DNA from: Thalassospira profundimaris
GTDB taxonomy: Bacteria; Pseudomonadota; Alphaproteobacteria; Rhodospirillales; Thalassospiraceae
Direction: 5' to 3'
NCBI RefSeq assembly: GCF_003326755.1
Contig: NZ_JPWH01000030.1
Location: forward strand, 1 to 52,039
DNA length: 52,039 nt
Position numbers and translations under genes: made by a program. Under the pieces are notes generated by a model that saw only the letters and a list, made by a program, of their open reading frames with translations, made no database searches and was not told the origin of the DNA. The stretch's first letter is position 1. Each line of letters starts with the position of its first letter. Of this stretch, positions 45,539-52,039 are shown one piece after another.

Positions 45539-46165
45539 ATGGCGAATATTCTGATCATCAATGCGCATAAACGTTATGAGGGCTGGTCCGAAGGGACGCT
45601 GAACCGACACCTGGCCAATGAAATTGATGCCAGCTTTGCCGGTGCCGGGCATGACGTGCGGCATTCACATATCGACGGGGGCTATGACATTGGCGAAGAG
45701 GTCGACAAGCATGTCTGGGCGGATGTGATTGTTCTGCAATGCCCGGTGAACTGGTTTGGTGCACCCTGGATTCACAAAAAATACCTTGATGAGGTGTTTA
45801 ATGACGGGCTGGCGCAGAAAAAGCTGATTACCGACGATGGCCGCAGCCGCAAGGACGCGTCGCGCCAATATGGAATGGGCGGCAATATGCAGGGCAAAAA
45901 ATTCATGATGTCGCTGACCTGGAATGCCCCCGAGGCCGCGTTTGGGAACCCGGACCAGGTGCTGTATCAGGGTAAAACGGCGGATGATGCCTTTTTGCAT
46001 ATCGCCGCCTGCTACCGGTTTTGCGGGGCGGAGATCGTACCGTCATTTTCCTGCTATGACGTGATCAAGGCACCGCAAATTGAAAATGACGTGGTGCGTC
46101 TGCGTGCACATCTGGCAGCGCATTTTGCCCTGAAAGCCAAAAATCAGACGGCATTGAGCGCCTGA
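45539..46165 (+). CDS. mdaB: NAD(P)H:quinone oxidoreductase, MdaB-like flavodoxin fold
   Basis: 208 residues from the ATG at 45539 (AAGGATGGAG upstream). FAD-binding flavodoxin-like fold: ANILIINAHKRYEGWSEGTLN, VIVLQCPVNWFGAPWIHKKYLDEV, KKFMMSLTWNAPEAAFG, and GKTADDAFLHIAACYRFCGA, all typical of MdaB (two-electron quinone reduction, protection from redox cycling). Divergent from the AraC/YqhC-like regulator, its probable activator. The 223-bp spacer (45316-45538) shows no strong dyad. Confidence 0.88.
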   Translation: MANILIINAHKRYEGWSEGTLNRHLANEIDASFAGAGHDVRHSHIDGGYDIGEEVDKHVWADVIVLQCPVNWFGAPWIHKKYLDEVFNDGLAQKKLITDDGRSRKDASRQYGMGGNMQGKKFMMSLTWNAPEAAFGNPDQVLYQGKTADDAFLHIAACYRFCGAEIVPSFSCYDVIKAPQIENDVVRLRAHLAAHFALKAKNQTALSA

Positions 46166-46209
46166 TCACCAAGCCGCAGGCATAAAGAGGCTACGACGAC
46201 AAAAACGAA

Positions 46210-46239
46210 AAGCCCGTCCTGAAATCCCAGGGCGGGCTT
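46210..46239. terminator. Hairpin terminator between mdaB-like gene and ilvE
   Basis: AAGCCCGTCCTG / CAGGGCGGGCTT, 12-bp stem with one G-T pair and a 6-nt loop. On the minus strand it is followed by TTTTCGTTTTT, so it is mainly the ilvE terminator. Confidence 0.85.
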
Positions 46240-46267
46240 GATGTTTATGGAACCGGCAAACGTGGGT

Positions 46268-47164
46268 TTATTCAGCCGCAACCGCGTCTTTCTGGCCGGT
46301 AACAAGGGCCATGTAATCTTCCATCAGGGTTTTGCAGATCTGACCCGGGGTGAAGGTGTACTGGCCGATTTCCGAAACCGGGGTGACTTCGGCGGCCGTG
46401 CCGGTCAGGAAGCATTCTTCAAAATCGGCCATTTCTTCGGGCAGGATCGTCCGTTCAATGACTTCAATACCGCGTGCCTTGGCAAGGTCGATCACGGTGC
46501 GCCGCGTAATACCGTTTAAGAAGCAATCCGGGGTCGGGGTGTGCAATTTGCCGTCTTTGGCAAAGAAAACGTTGGCCCCGGTGGCCTCGGCCACATGACC
46601 GCGGTAATCCAGCAGCATGGCATCGGCATAGCCTTTGCGTTCGGCATCATGCTTGGACATGGTGCAGATCATGTAAAGGCCGGCGGCCTTGGCATCGGTC
46701 GGTGCCGTGTTCGGTGCCGGGCGCGCCCATTTTGACAGGTCAAGGCGAATGCCTTTGAGGCGCTCTTCCGGTTTGAAATAGCTCGGCCATTGCCAGGTGG
46801 CGATGGCAACATTGATTTTGGTGGTCTGGGCGGCGACCCCCATCATTTCGCTGCCGCGCCAGGCAATGCGGCGCACATAGCCATCAACAATGTTGTTGGC
46901 CTTAAGCGTTTCAAGAACGGCAGCGTCCAGCTCGGCTGCGCTATAGGGAATGGTCATGTCGAGAATTTTGCCCGATTTGATCAGGCGTTCGCCATGTTCG
47001 GCAAGTTTGAAGACTTTCCCGTTATAAGAGCGTTCCCCTTCAAATACGGCGCTGGCATAATGCAGGGCATGGCTGAGAACATGCAGCGTGCTGTCACGCC
47101 AGGGTTTGAGTTCGCCATTAAACCAGATAAAACCGTCGCGGTTATCAAAGGTGGGAGTCGTCAT
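46268..47164 (-). CDS. ilvE: Branched-chain amino-acid aminotransferase
   Basis: 298-residue fold-type IV PLP aminotransferase for valine, leucine and isoleucine synthesis and breakdown. Visible: FIWFNGELKPWRDSTLHVLSHALHYASAVFEGER, RRIAWRGSEMMG, the PLP-lysine region ICTMSKHDAERKGYADAMLLD, EATGANVFFAKDG, and LNGITRRTVIDLA near the end. Full length. Divergent from the MarR/PetP-like gene with 113 bp between; ilvE next to this two-regulator set is a common alphaproteobacterial order. Confidence 0.96.
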   Translation of the reverse strand: MTTPTFDNRDGFIWFNGELKPWRDSTLHVLSHALHYASAVFEGERSYNGKVFKLAEHGERLIKSGKILDMTIPYSAAELDAAVLETLKANNIVDGYVRRIAWRGSEMMGVAAQTTKINVAIATWQWPSYFKPEERLKGIRLDLSKWARPAPNTAPTDAKAAGLYMICTMSKHDAERKGYADAMLLDYRGHVAEATGANVFFAKDGKLHTPTPDCFLNGITRRTVIDLAKARGIEVIERTILPEEMADFEECFLTGTAAEVTPVSEIGQYTFTPGQICKTLMEDYMALVTGQKDAVAAE

Positions 47165-47246
47165 TTGCCAAATTCCATTTAAAAGGGTCGCTTGAACGTA
47201 ACTTTATGTCCCTAAACATGTAGCCGAAGTAACATTCATAGATTAA

Positions 47247-47267
47247 TATGTCAATAAAACTGACATA
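47247..47267. promoter_or_regulatory. Inverted repeat just upstream of the MarR/PetP-like gene
   Basis: TATGTCA (47247-47253) and TGACATA (47261-47267), 7-nt spacer, ending 10 bp before the start codon. The position suggests autorepression by the MarR-type product. Confidence 0.6.
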
Positions 47268-47277
47268 ACGGAACAGC

Positions 47278-47796
47278 ATGGCAGATATCTCGACACGCAA
47301 GGTCAATCCGCTTTTCCTGCGCGAGGAAGAGCTTCGTCAGGGCATGGAACTGCTGTTTTATGCCTATCGTGATTTTACGGCCGAAGCCGATTTGATTTTG
47401 GAGCAATATAATTTCGGCCGCGCCCATCACCGGGTCATTCATTTCGTCAGCCGCAATCCCGGCATTAATGTGAGTGACCTTTTGGGAATCCTGCAAATTA
47501 CCAAGCAATCCCTGTCACGGGTGCTGGGCCAGCTTGTGCGCGAAGGGTTTATTGAACAGAAAACCGGCGTGCAGGACCGTCGCCAGCGGTTGTTGACCGT
47601 GACGGAAAAGGGCGAGGAGCTGGAACGCAAACTGTCGGAAAACCAGCGGGTGCTGATTGCCAATGCCTATCGCGAGGCCGGTGCGGAAGCGGTTGAAGGT
47701 TTTCGCAAGGTGTTGCTGGGTATGTTGGGGCCAAATGACCGGGCCCGGTTTGAAGACGAATTGTTGCCCAATGGCCTGCGTCGCCGTATGGGATAA
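47278..47796 (+). CDS. petP: MarR-family regulator, PetP-like
   Basis: 172 residues, winged-helix MarR type: FGRAHHRVIHFVSRNPGINV, LLGILQITKQSLSRVLGQLV (recognition helix), REGFIEQKTGVQDRRQRLLTV (wing). It sits before an OmpR-type gene, the arrangement of petP-petR in Rhodobacter capsulatus, where the pair is needed for cytochrome bc1 gene expression. Here petABC lies about 8 kb away rather than directly downstream. Family call strong; the PetP assignment rests on context. Confidence 0.82.
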   Translation: MADISTRKVNPLFLREEELRQGMELLFYAYRDFTAEADLILEQYNFGRAHHRVIHFVSRNPGINVSDLLGILQITKQSLSRVLGQLVREGFIEQKTGVQDRRQRLLTVTEKGEELERKLSENQRVLIANAYREAGAEAVEGFRKVLLGMLGPNDRARFEDELLPNGLRRRMG

Positions 47797-47900
47797 GGCA
47801 GGCTCCTGTGCGGCAAAAGGTTGGGCGCGTGATCATGGATTGCGCGCAAGGGCCGGGCAGCTATAGTGCCGGATGCTTGAAAGTTTTTTGGATGGGGTGA

Positions 47901-48626
47901 ATGGTCGATATCGGGTTGCCGCATATCCTGGTTGTTGACGATGATGACCGGCTGCGCGATTTGCTTAAACGCTATCTCGGTGAAAACGGGTTTATGGTGA
48001 CAGTTGCGCGTGATGCCCTCGAGGCGCGGGCGCGCCTGGAGGCATTTACCTTTGACCTTCTGGTGATTGACGTGCTGATGCCCGGGGAAAAAGGGGTTGA
48101 TCTGGCACGGTCCCTTCGCGATGGCGGTATGACGGTGCCGATCATGATGTTAACCGCCCTTTCCGAAACCGATGACCGTATTGCCGGGCTTGAAGCCGGG
48201 GCGGATGATTATCTGGCAAAACCGTTTGAACCGCGCGAACTTGTTTTGCGGATCGAGGCGATTTTGCGCCGCTATGGCACCCGTCCGGAACAGGATATGC
48301 CCGGCAAGGCCGAAACCAGTGACGTGAAGTTTGGTGATTTTTGCTTTGATATGGACCGCATGATCCTTCAGCGTGGCGAAGAGCATATTTATCTGACCAC
48401 GGCAGAGCAGGACCTGCTGGCGGCCCTGGCGCGGCGCACCGGGCAAACCACCTCGCGCGAACAGCTTTTTGAGTTGACGGGCGGCACCGGCAGTGCTGAT
48501 CCTGCCGCGTCACGCAGCATTGATGTGCAGGTAACACGATTGCGCCGGAAACTGGAAGATGACCCAAAACAGCCAAGATACTTGCAGACAGTACGTGGTC
48601 GGGGATATGTCCTTTATACAGATTGA
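47901..48626 (+). CDS. petR: OmpR-family response regulator, PetR-like
   Basis: 241 residues. Receiver domain: Asp13-Asp15 in VVDDDDR, phospho-acceptor Asp57 in LLVIDVLMPG, Thr85 in MLTA, Lys107 in LAKPFE. C-terminal winged-helix (about 140-235: FCFDMDRMILQ, TTAEQDLLAALARR, SRSIDVQVTRLRRKLEDDP, YLQTVRGRGYVLY). Follows the PetP-like gene by 104 bp and precedes an EnvZ-type kinase by 49-58 bp, so all three may be one unit. Target genes unknown; porins or bc1 genes are candidates. Confidence 0.9.
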   Translation: MVDIGLPHILVVDDDDRLRDLLKRYLGENGFMVTVARDALEARARLEAFTFDLLVIDVLMPGEKGVDLARSLRDGGMTVPIMMLTALSETDDRIAGLEAGADDYLAKPFEPRELVLRIEAILRRYGTRPEQDMPGKAETSDVKFGDFCFDMDRMILQRGEEHIYLTTAEQDLLAALARRTGQTTSREQLFELTGGTGSADPAASRSIDVQVTRLRRKLEDDPKQPRYLQTVRGRGYVLYTD

Positions 48627-48675
48627 ACTGCTGCATTGCAGCGGGACGCATAATGGTCGATCACGTCGATAAAAG

Positions 48676-50022
48676 GTGACGGTTTTGGGCAACGCACTTT
48701 CCGGATGGGTCAAATCCCTGCTGCCGACAGGCCTTCTGGGCCGGTCTTTGCTGATCCTGATGACGCCGATGCTGCTGTTGCAGATCGTGACCGTGCTGAT
48801 CTTTTTCGAGCGGCACTGGGACACGATTGCCAAGCAACTGAGTCGCGGGCTGGCGGGCGATGTGGCCTATGTGGTGGATTATATCGGCCAATATCCCGAT
48901 CAAAGCCATTTTGATGCCCTGGTGGAAAATGCCCGGCGCCGGATGCAGCTTGATATTGTGTTTGAACCCGACGCCATTTTGGAAAAACAGATCACCCAGC
49001 CGCCCTATGGCCTGGTTTCTGAGGAGCTGTTTACAGCCTTGAAGGAACGCCTTGACCGTCCGTTCTATTTTGATCTGGCGATTGATGACCGTTTGCTGGA
49101 AATCCGGGTGCAGTTGCGTGACGGCGTGTTATCCGTGGTGGCCCCGCGCAAGCGGCTTTATACCTCGACGACCTATATCTTTTTCATGTGGATCGCGGGC
49201 ACTGCACTGATCCTCTATGGGGTGGCGGTTTTGTTCATGCGCAACCAGGTGCGCCCCATCCGCCGTCTTGCCAAGGCGGCCGACCAGTTTGGCCGCGGCG
49301 TGAATGTGGATGATTTCAAACCCGAAGGTGCCTCCGAAGTGCGCATGGCAGCCACATCCTTTATGGCGATGCGCGACCGTATCCAGCGCCACCTTTCGCA
49401 ACGAACCGCCCTTTTGGCCGGGGTGTCGCATGATTTGCGCACACCACTGACCCGGATGAAACTGGAACTGGCGATGCAGGGATCCTCGCCCGGGGTGGAT
49501 GCCTTAAAGCAGGATGTTTTGGATATGGAACGCATGGTGGATGCCTACCTGGCCTTCGCCCGTGGCGAAGAGGGCGAACAGGCGGTTGAAACCGATATTG
49601 GCAAATTGCTGACGGAACTGGTGGGCGAGGCCCTGCGCGAAGGCCAGCAGATTGACCTTCATATTGAAGACAATCAAATGATGGATCTTCGCCGACAGTC
49701 GGTCCGGCGCTGTGTTGCCAATATTATTGGCAATGCCGGGCGTTATGCCTCCAACCTGTCGATCCGGGCCGGACGGCGGGGGACTGATTTCGAGATTGTC
49801 TTCGATGATGACGGGCCAGGGATTCCGCCAGAAAAACGCGAAGATGTTTTCAAGCCGTTTTACCGGCTTGAAGAATCGCGCAATCAGGCGACCGGCGGGG
49901 TTGGTCTGGGCATGACGATTGCCCGGGATTCCGCCCGTGGTCATGGTGGTGATGTGTTACTGGAAGAGTCGCCAGGCGGCGGTCTTCGTGTACGGCTGAT
50001 CCTGCCGATCGGGCATCGGTAA
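48676..50022 (+). CDS. EnvZ-type sensor histidine kinase
   Basis: 448 residues. First membrane helix about 23-42 (LLILMTPMLLLQIVTVLIF), periplasmic domain about 43-160, second helix about 162-190, HAMP about 190-240, DHp with H-box LLAGVSHDLRTPLTRM (His about 255), and a HATPase domain (N-box CVANIIGNAGRYA, G1 FDDDGPGIPPE, G2 GGVGLGMTIARDSARGHGG). The start is uncertain: GTG at 48676, or TTG at 48685 which has AAAAGGTGA a few bases before it. Partner of the OmpR-type gene immediately upstream. Confidence 0.92.
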   Translation: MTVLGNALSGWVKSLLPTGLLGRSLLILMTPMLLLQIVTVLIFFERHWDTIAKQLSRGLAGDVAYVVDYIGQYPDQSHFDALVENARRRMQLDIVFEPDAILEKQITQPPYGLVSEELFTALKERLDRPFYFDLAIDDRLLEIRVQLRDGVLSVVAPRKRLYTSTTYIFFMWIAGTALILYGVAVLFMRNQVRPIRRLAKAADQFGRGVNVDDFKPEGASEVRMAATSFMAMRDRIQRHLSQRTALLAGVSHDLRTPLTRMKLELAMQGSSPGVDALKQDVLDMERMVDAYLAFARGEEGEQAVETDIGKLLTELVGEALREGQQIDLHIEDNQMMDLRRQSVRRCVANIIGNAGRYASNLSIRAGRRGTDFEIVFDDDGPGIPPEKREDVFKPFYRLEESRNQATGGVGLGMTIARDSARGHGGDVLLEESPGGGLRVRLILPIGHR

Positions 50023-50093
50023 GCGCAAACTTTTCGGTTGCGTGCTGTGGCGGCGGAACCGGCGGGCACTTTGCGGGGTTACAAAACCGGTCT

Positions 50094-50759
50094 TTATTGC
50101 GGCGGGGCAAAACAGGAATCATCAAGCCACTGGATCCGTTGACGGGAGTGGTCGATATGATCGGCCATGAGACGGGCGGCGTCCTCGTTCCGGCCTGCCA
50201 GAATGGCGGATGTGATGTCCTGATGGGCACTGCTGAGATGCCCCGTCTGTTGATCTTCGATCAACGCCTTTAATTGCAGTCCATAAATCAAACTGGCAAT
50301 CCGGTTGAGGATGGATTGCAGCAGGCTGTTGCCGCTGGTTTTGGCAAACAGCTGATGAAATGCGTGATTATAAAAGGCGATGTCCGCCCCGTTTCCATCC
50401 TGTTCTGCCTTGTTGAGATGGTCCTGAAGCGTGAGCAGCGGGGCAGGTGCCTGTTGGAGTATCGGTGCTGCCAGACGCACGGCCAACACCTCCAGATTGG
50501 CGCGAATCATAAAATGTTCGTCAACGTCTTGCCGGGTAAGGTGGCGTACGCACACCCCGCGATGGGGCTGGGAATGCAGTAGGCCATCAACGCAAAGCTG
50601 GCGAAAGGCCTCGCGGATGGTGGGACGGCTGACAGAAAGCTTGCGGCTTAATTCCAGTTCGGTCAGGCGTTGTCCGGGAACAAGGCGCCCCTCGTGAATG
50701 GCCCGGGTCAGGGTTTGGCAAACATGTTGAACGGTCGGGATAGTGTGTGGCGCGGGCAT
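50094..50759 (-). CDS. GntR-family regulator with FCD ligand domain
   Basis: 221 residues from the ATG at 50759. N-terminal winged HTH (about 8-75: CQTLTRAIHEGRLVPGQRL, SRKLSVSRPTIREAFRQL, HSQPHRGVCVRHL) and an all-helical FCD domain (about 85-210) with metal/ligand histidines in FYNHAFHQLF and SSAHQDITSAI and the final MADHIDHSR. FCD regulators usually sense carboxylic acids and repress a nearby catabolic gene. A dyad of the GntR-FCD kind (ATTGTCAGACAAT) lies about 105 bp upstream of its start. Confidence 0.87.
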   Translation of the reverse strand: MPAPHTIPTVQHVCQTLTRAIHEGRLVPGQRLTELELSRKLSVSRPTIREAFRQLCVDGLLHSQPHRGVCVRHLTRQDVDEHFMIRANLEVLAVRLAAPILQQAPAPLLTLQDHLNKAEQDGNGADIAFYNHAFHQLFAKTSGNSLLQSILNRIASLIYGLQLKALIEDQQTGHLSSAHQDITSAILAGRNEDAARLMADHIDHSRQRIQWLDDSCFAPPQ

Positions 50760-50861
50760 GGGTGTTTTCCGTTTGGCAGAGCCGTGTGGACCGGGTTGGA
50801 CTTGCCATGATGGCCCCCTGGCCACATATTGCAGTGCAAGATGACATGAAATGCCTGCGAG

Positions 50862-50874
50862 ATTGTCAGACAAT
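50862..50874. promoter_or_regulatory. GntR/FCD-type dyad ATTGTCAGACAAT
   Basis: Perfect 6-bp arms around a central base, matching the TTGTCxGACAA form common for FCD-type GntR regulators. It lies in the 309-bp divergent region between the GntR gene and fpr; likely autoregulatory. Confidence 0.65.
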
Positions 50875-50887
50875 ATTTTACACAAAA

Positions 50888-50901
50888 TTGATATGGATCA
50901 A
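50888..50901. promoter_or_regulatory. FNR/FixK-type box TTGATATGGATCAA
   Basis: Exact match to TTGAT-N4-ATCAA, the site of the FNR/Anr/FixK oxygen-responsive family. It is centred about 175 bp before fpr and 135 bp before gntR, distant for a class II promoter. It sits 13 bp from the GntR dyad, so oxygen control may act together with the GntR protein. Confidence 0.7.
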
Positions 50902-51068
50902 AGTTGGTTTCGATAAAAATACACCTTCAGCGAATGTTTTCTTGCGATATACGGTGTATTGATGTTAAATCGCCTCAACTTGGCATCCATATCGGGCCGG
51001 GAACCGTGTATTGCTTTCCCGCCACGGTCTGACTGAAAGCTACTGTCGAAACGGATTGATGCAGCACT

Positions 51069-51845
51069 ATGGCTAGCAATTTTAACGAAGAAACCGTCAC
51101 TTACGTTCATCACTGGACGGATACCCTGTTCACTTTCAAAACCACGCGGGACCCGGGTTTCCGGTTTCTCAATGGTCAGTTCGCCATGATTGGACTCGAA
51201 GTCGAGGGCAAGCCGCTTGTTCGCGCCTATTCGATGGTCAGCGCCAATTATGACGAGGAACTGGAGTTTTTCTCGATCAAGGTACCCAATGGTCCTTTGA
51301 CCTCGCGGTTACAGCATATCAAGGTGGGGGATAAAATTCTGGTCGGGCGCAAGCCGACGGGAACCCTGATCCATGACAATCTGTTGCCGGGCAAAAATTT
51401 GTGGCTGCTTTCCACCGGGACAGGCCTTGCCCCGTTCATGAGCGTTATTCGCGATTACGAGACCTATGAACGCTATGAAAAGGTGATTCTGGTACATGGC
51501 TGCCGCGAAGTGCGTGAATTGGCCTATCAGGAATTCATCCATAATGAATTGCCGCATAACGAGTTCTTTGGCGAGGAAGTGCAGAAAAAGCTTCTGTATT
51601 ATCCGACCGTCACCCGTGAAGAATTTACCCATCAGGGCCGCATTACCGAATTGATGGCCTCGGGCAAGATTTACGATGATCTGGGGCTGGAAAAGCCGAC
51701 GCTGGAAAATGACCGTTTCATGCTGTGCGGTAATCCGCAAATGATTGCCGATACAAGGGCGATGCTGCTGGAATGGGGCGGCAAGGAAGGCAATATGAAT
51801 GAACCCGGGCATTTCGTGATCGAAAAGGCCTTTGTCGAGAAATAA
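51069..51845 (+). CDS. fpr: Ferredoxin/flavodoxin-NADP+ reductase
   Basis: 258 residues, bacterial Fpr type. FAD-binding RAYSMVSANYDEELEFFSIKV, NADP-binding STGTGLAPFMSVIRDYE, VILVHGCREVRELAY, CGNPQMI, and a C-terminal HFVIEKAFVEK as in the alphaproteobacterial Fpr subgroup. Exchanges electrons between NADPH and ferredoxin or flavodoxin, for biosynthesis and oxidative stress defence. Monocistronic, followed by a terminator; its upstream region is shared with the GntR gene. Confidence 0.95.
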   Translation: MASNFNEETVTYVHHWTDTLFTFKTTRDPGFRFLNGQFAMIGLEVEGKPLVRAYSMVSANYDEELEFFSIKVPNGPLTSRLQHIKVGDKILVGRKPTGTLIHDNLLPGKNLWLLSTGTGLAPFMSVIRDYETYERYEKVILVHGCREVRELAYQEFIHNELPHNEFFGEEVQKKLLYYPTVTREEFTHQGRITELMASGKIYDDLGLEKPTLENDRFMLCGNPQMIADTRAMLLEWGGKEGNMNEPGHFVIEKAFVEK

Positions 51846-51886
51846 TCTTTTTTCTTCGGCGTAAATGGCGCAAAAATAACGTGTCG

Positions 51887-51911
51887 GGGGCATCGTTTTG
51901 AACGATGCCCC
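51887..51911 (+). terminator. Intrinsic terminator after fpr
   Basis: GGGGCATCGTT / AACGATGCCCC, perfect 11-bp stem, 3-nt loop, followed by GTTCTTTTTT. Beyond it the last 130 bp are AT-rich with no recognisable gene. Confidence 0.93.
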
Positions 51912-52039
51912 GTTCTTTTTTGGGGTGGGTTTCGGATTAAGAATAATAATAAGTCATTGAAAATAAAGAATTTTTATAGAAAATTGTACTTTCAGGATGT
52001 TGTTTTTTCGATTATCCCTATTTGAGGATATGTGAACAT

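Overview
The window looks like chromosomal DNA of an alphaproteobacterium, probably a marine Rhodospirillales of the Thalassospira type. This is inferred from the gene set and codon use: a fructose ABC operon of the rhizobial FrcBCAK type next to a ROK regulator, the order rplU-rpmA-obgE-proB, petABC, and an ilvE-MarR-OmpR-EnvZ block. No database search was possible. Most genes are GC-rich with G/C-ending codons. The stretch of about 17.3-22.6 kb is clearly AT-rich and stands out.

Layout. (1) 0-5.8 kb: an export system made of a 5'-truncated TolC-like gene, two periplasmic adaptors and an M50 metalloprotease/HlyD hybrid membrane protein. (2) 6.1-8.9 kb, minus strand: a 2-hydroxyacid dehydrogenase and a DhaK-DhaL fusion dihydroxyacetone kinase. 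(3) 9.2-17.6 kb: an accessory zone punctuated by three copies of one small membrane-protein gene (one intact, one 5'-truncated, one decayed). Between them lie a tctCBA tricarboxylate-type transporter divergent from a marR-sulfatase pair, and a WYL regulator/ABM-domain operon with an alpha/beta hydrolase. The third copy is fused to a decayed 5' piece of a dihydroxyacetone kinase gene. (4) 17.9-22.4 kb: an AT-rich island next to the 3' end of tRNA-Ser(CGA). It encodes a protein with two GHKL ATPase folds, a receiver-domain protein ending in a HEPN-type R-x4-H motif, and a C5-cytosine DNA methyltransferase. This is the best candidate for an undescribed system. (5) 22.7-26.1 kb: housekeeping genes (tRNA-Ser, L21, L27, ObgE, ProB). 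(6) 26.1-34.8 kb: a cysteine hydrolase/LysR pair, the fructose transport operon frcBCAK with its regulator, glyoxalase II and a SAM methyltransferase. (7) 34.97-35.23 kb: a highly structured non-coding element with long terminal inverted repeats. (8) 35.3-41.4 kb: a solute-binding protein, a LysE exporter, the cytochrome bc1 operon petABC, trmL and hemF. (9) 41.4-52 kb: a CoA transferase divergent from a helix-turn-helix/citrate-synthase fusion, an AraC regulator with an MdaB-like quinone reductase, ilvE, PetP-, PetR- and EnvZ-like regulators, a GntR regulator and ferredoxin-NADP reductase, with a perfect FNR/FixK-type box between the last two.

Many regulators are divergent from their likely targets, and the gaps between them hold clear inverted repeats (tctC/marR, WYL operon, frcB/frcR, CoA transferase/citrate synthase, petP-like gene, gntR). 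They are listed as separate features. No rRNA, CRISPR array, transposase or integrase gene was found.
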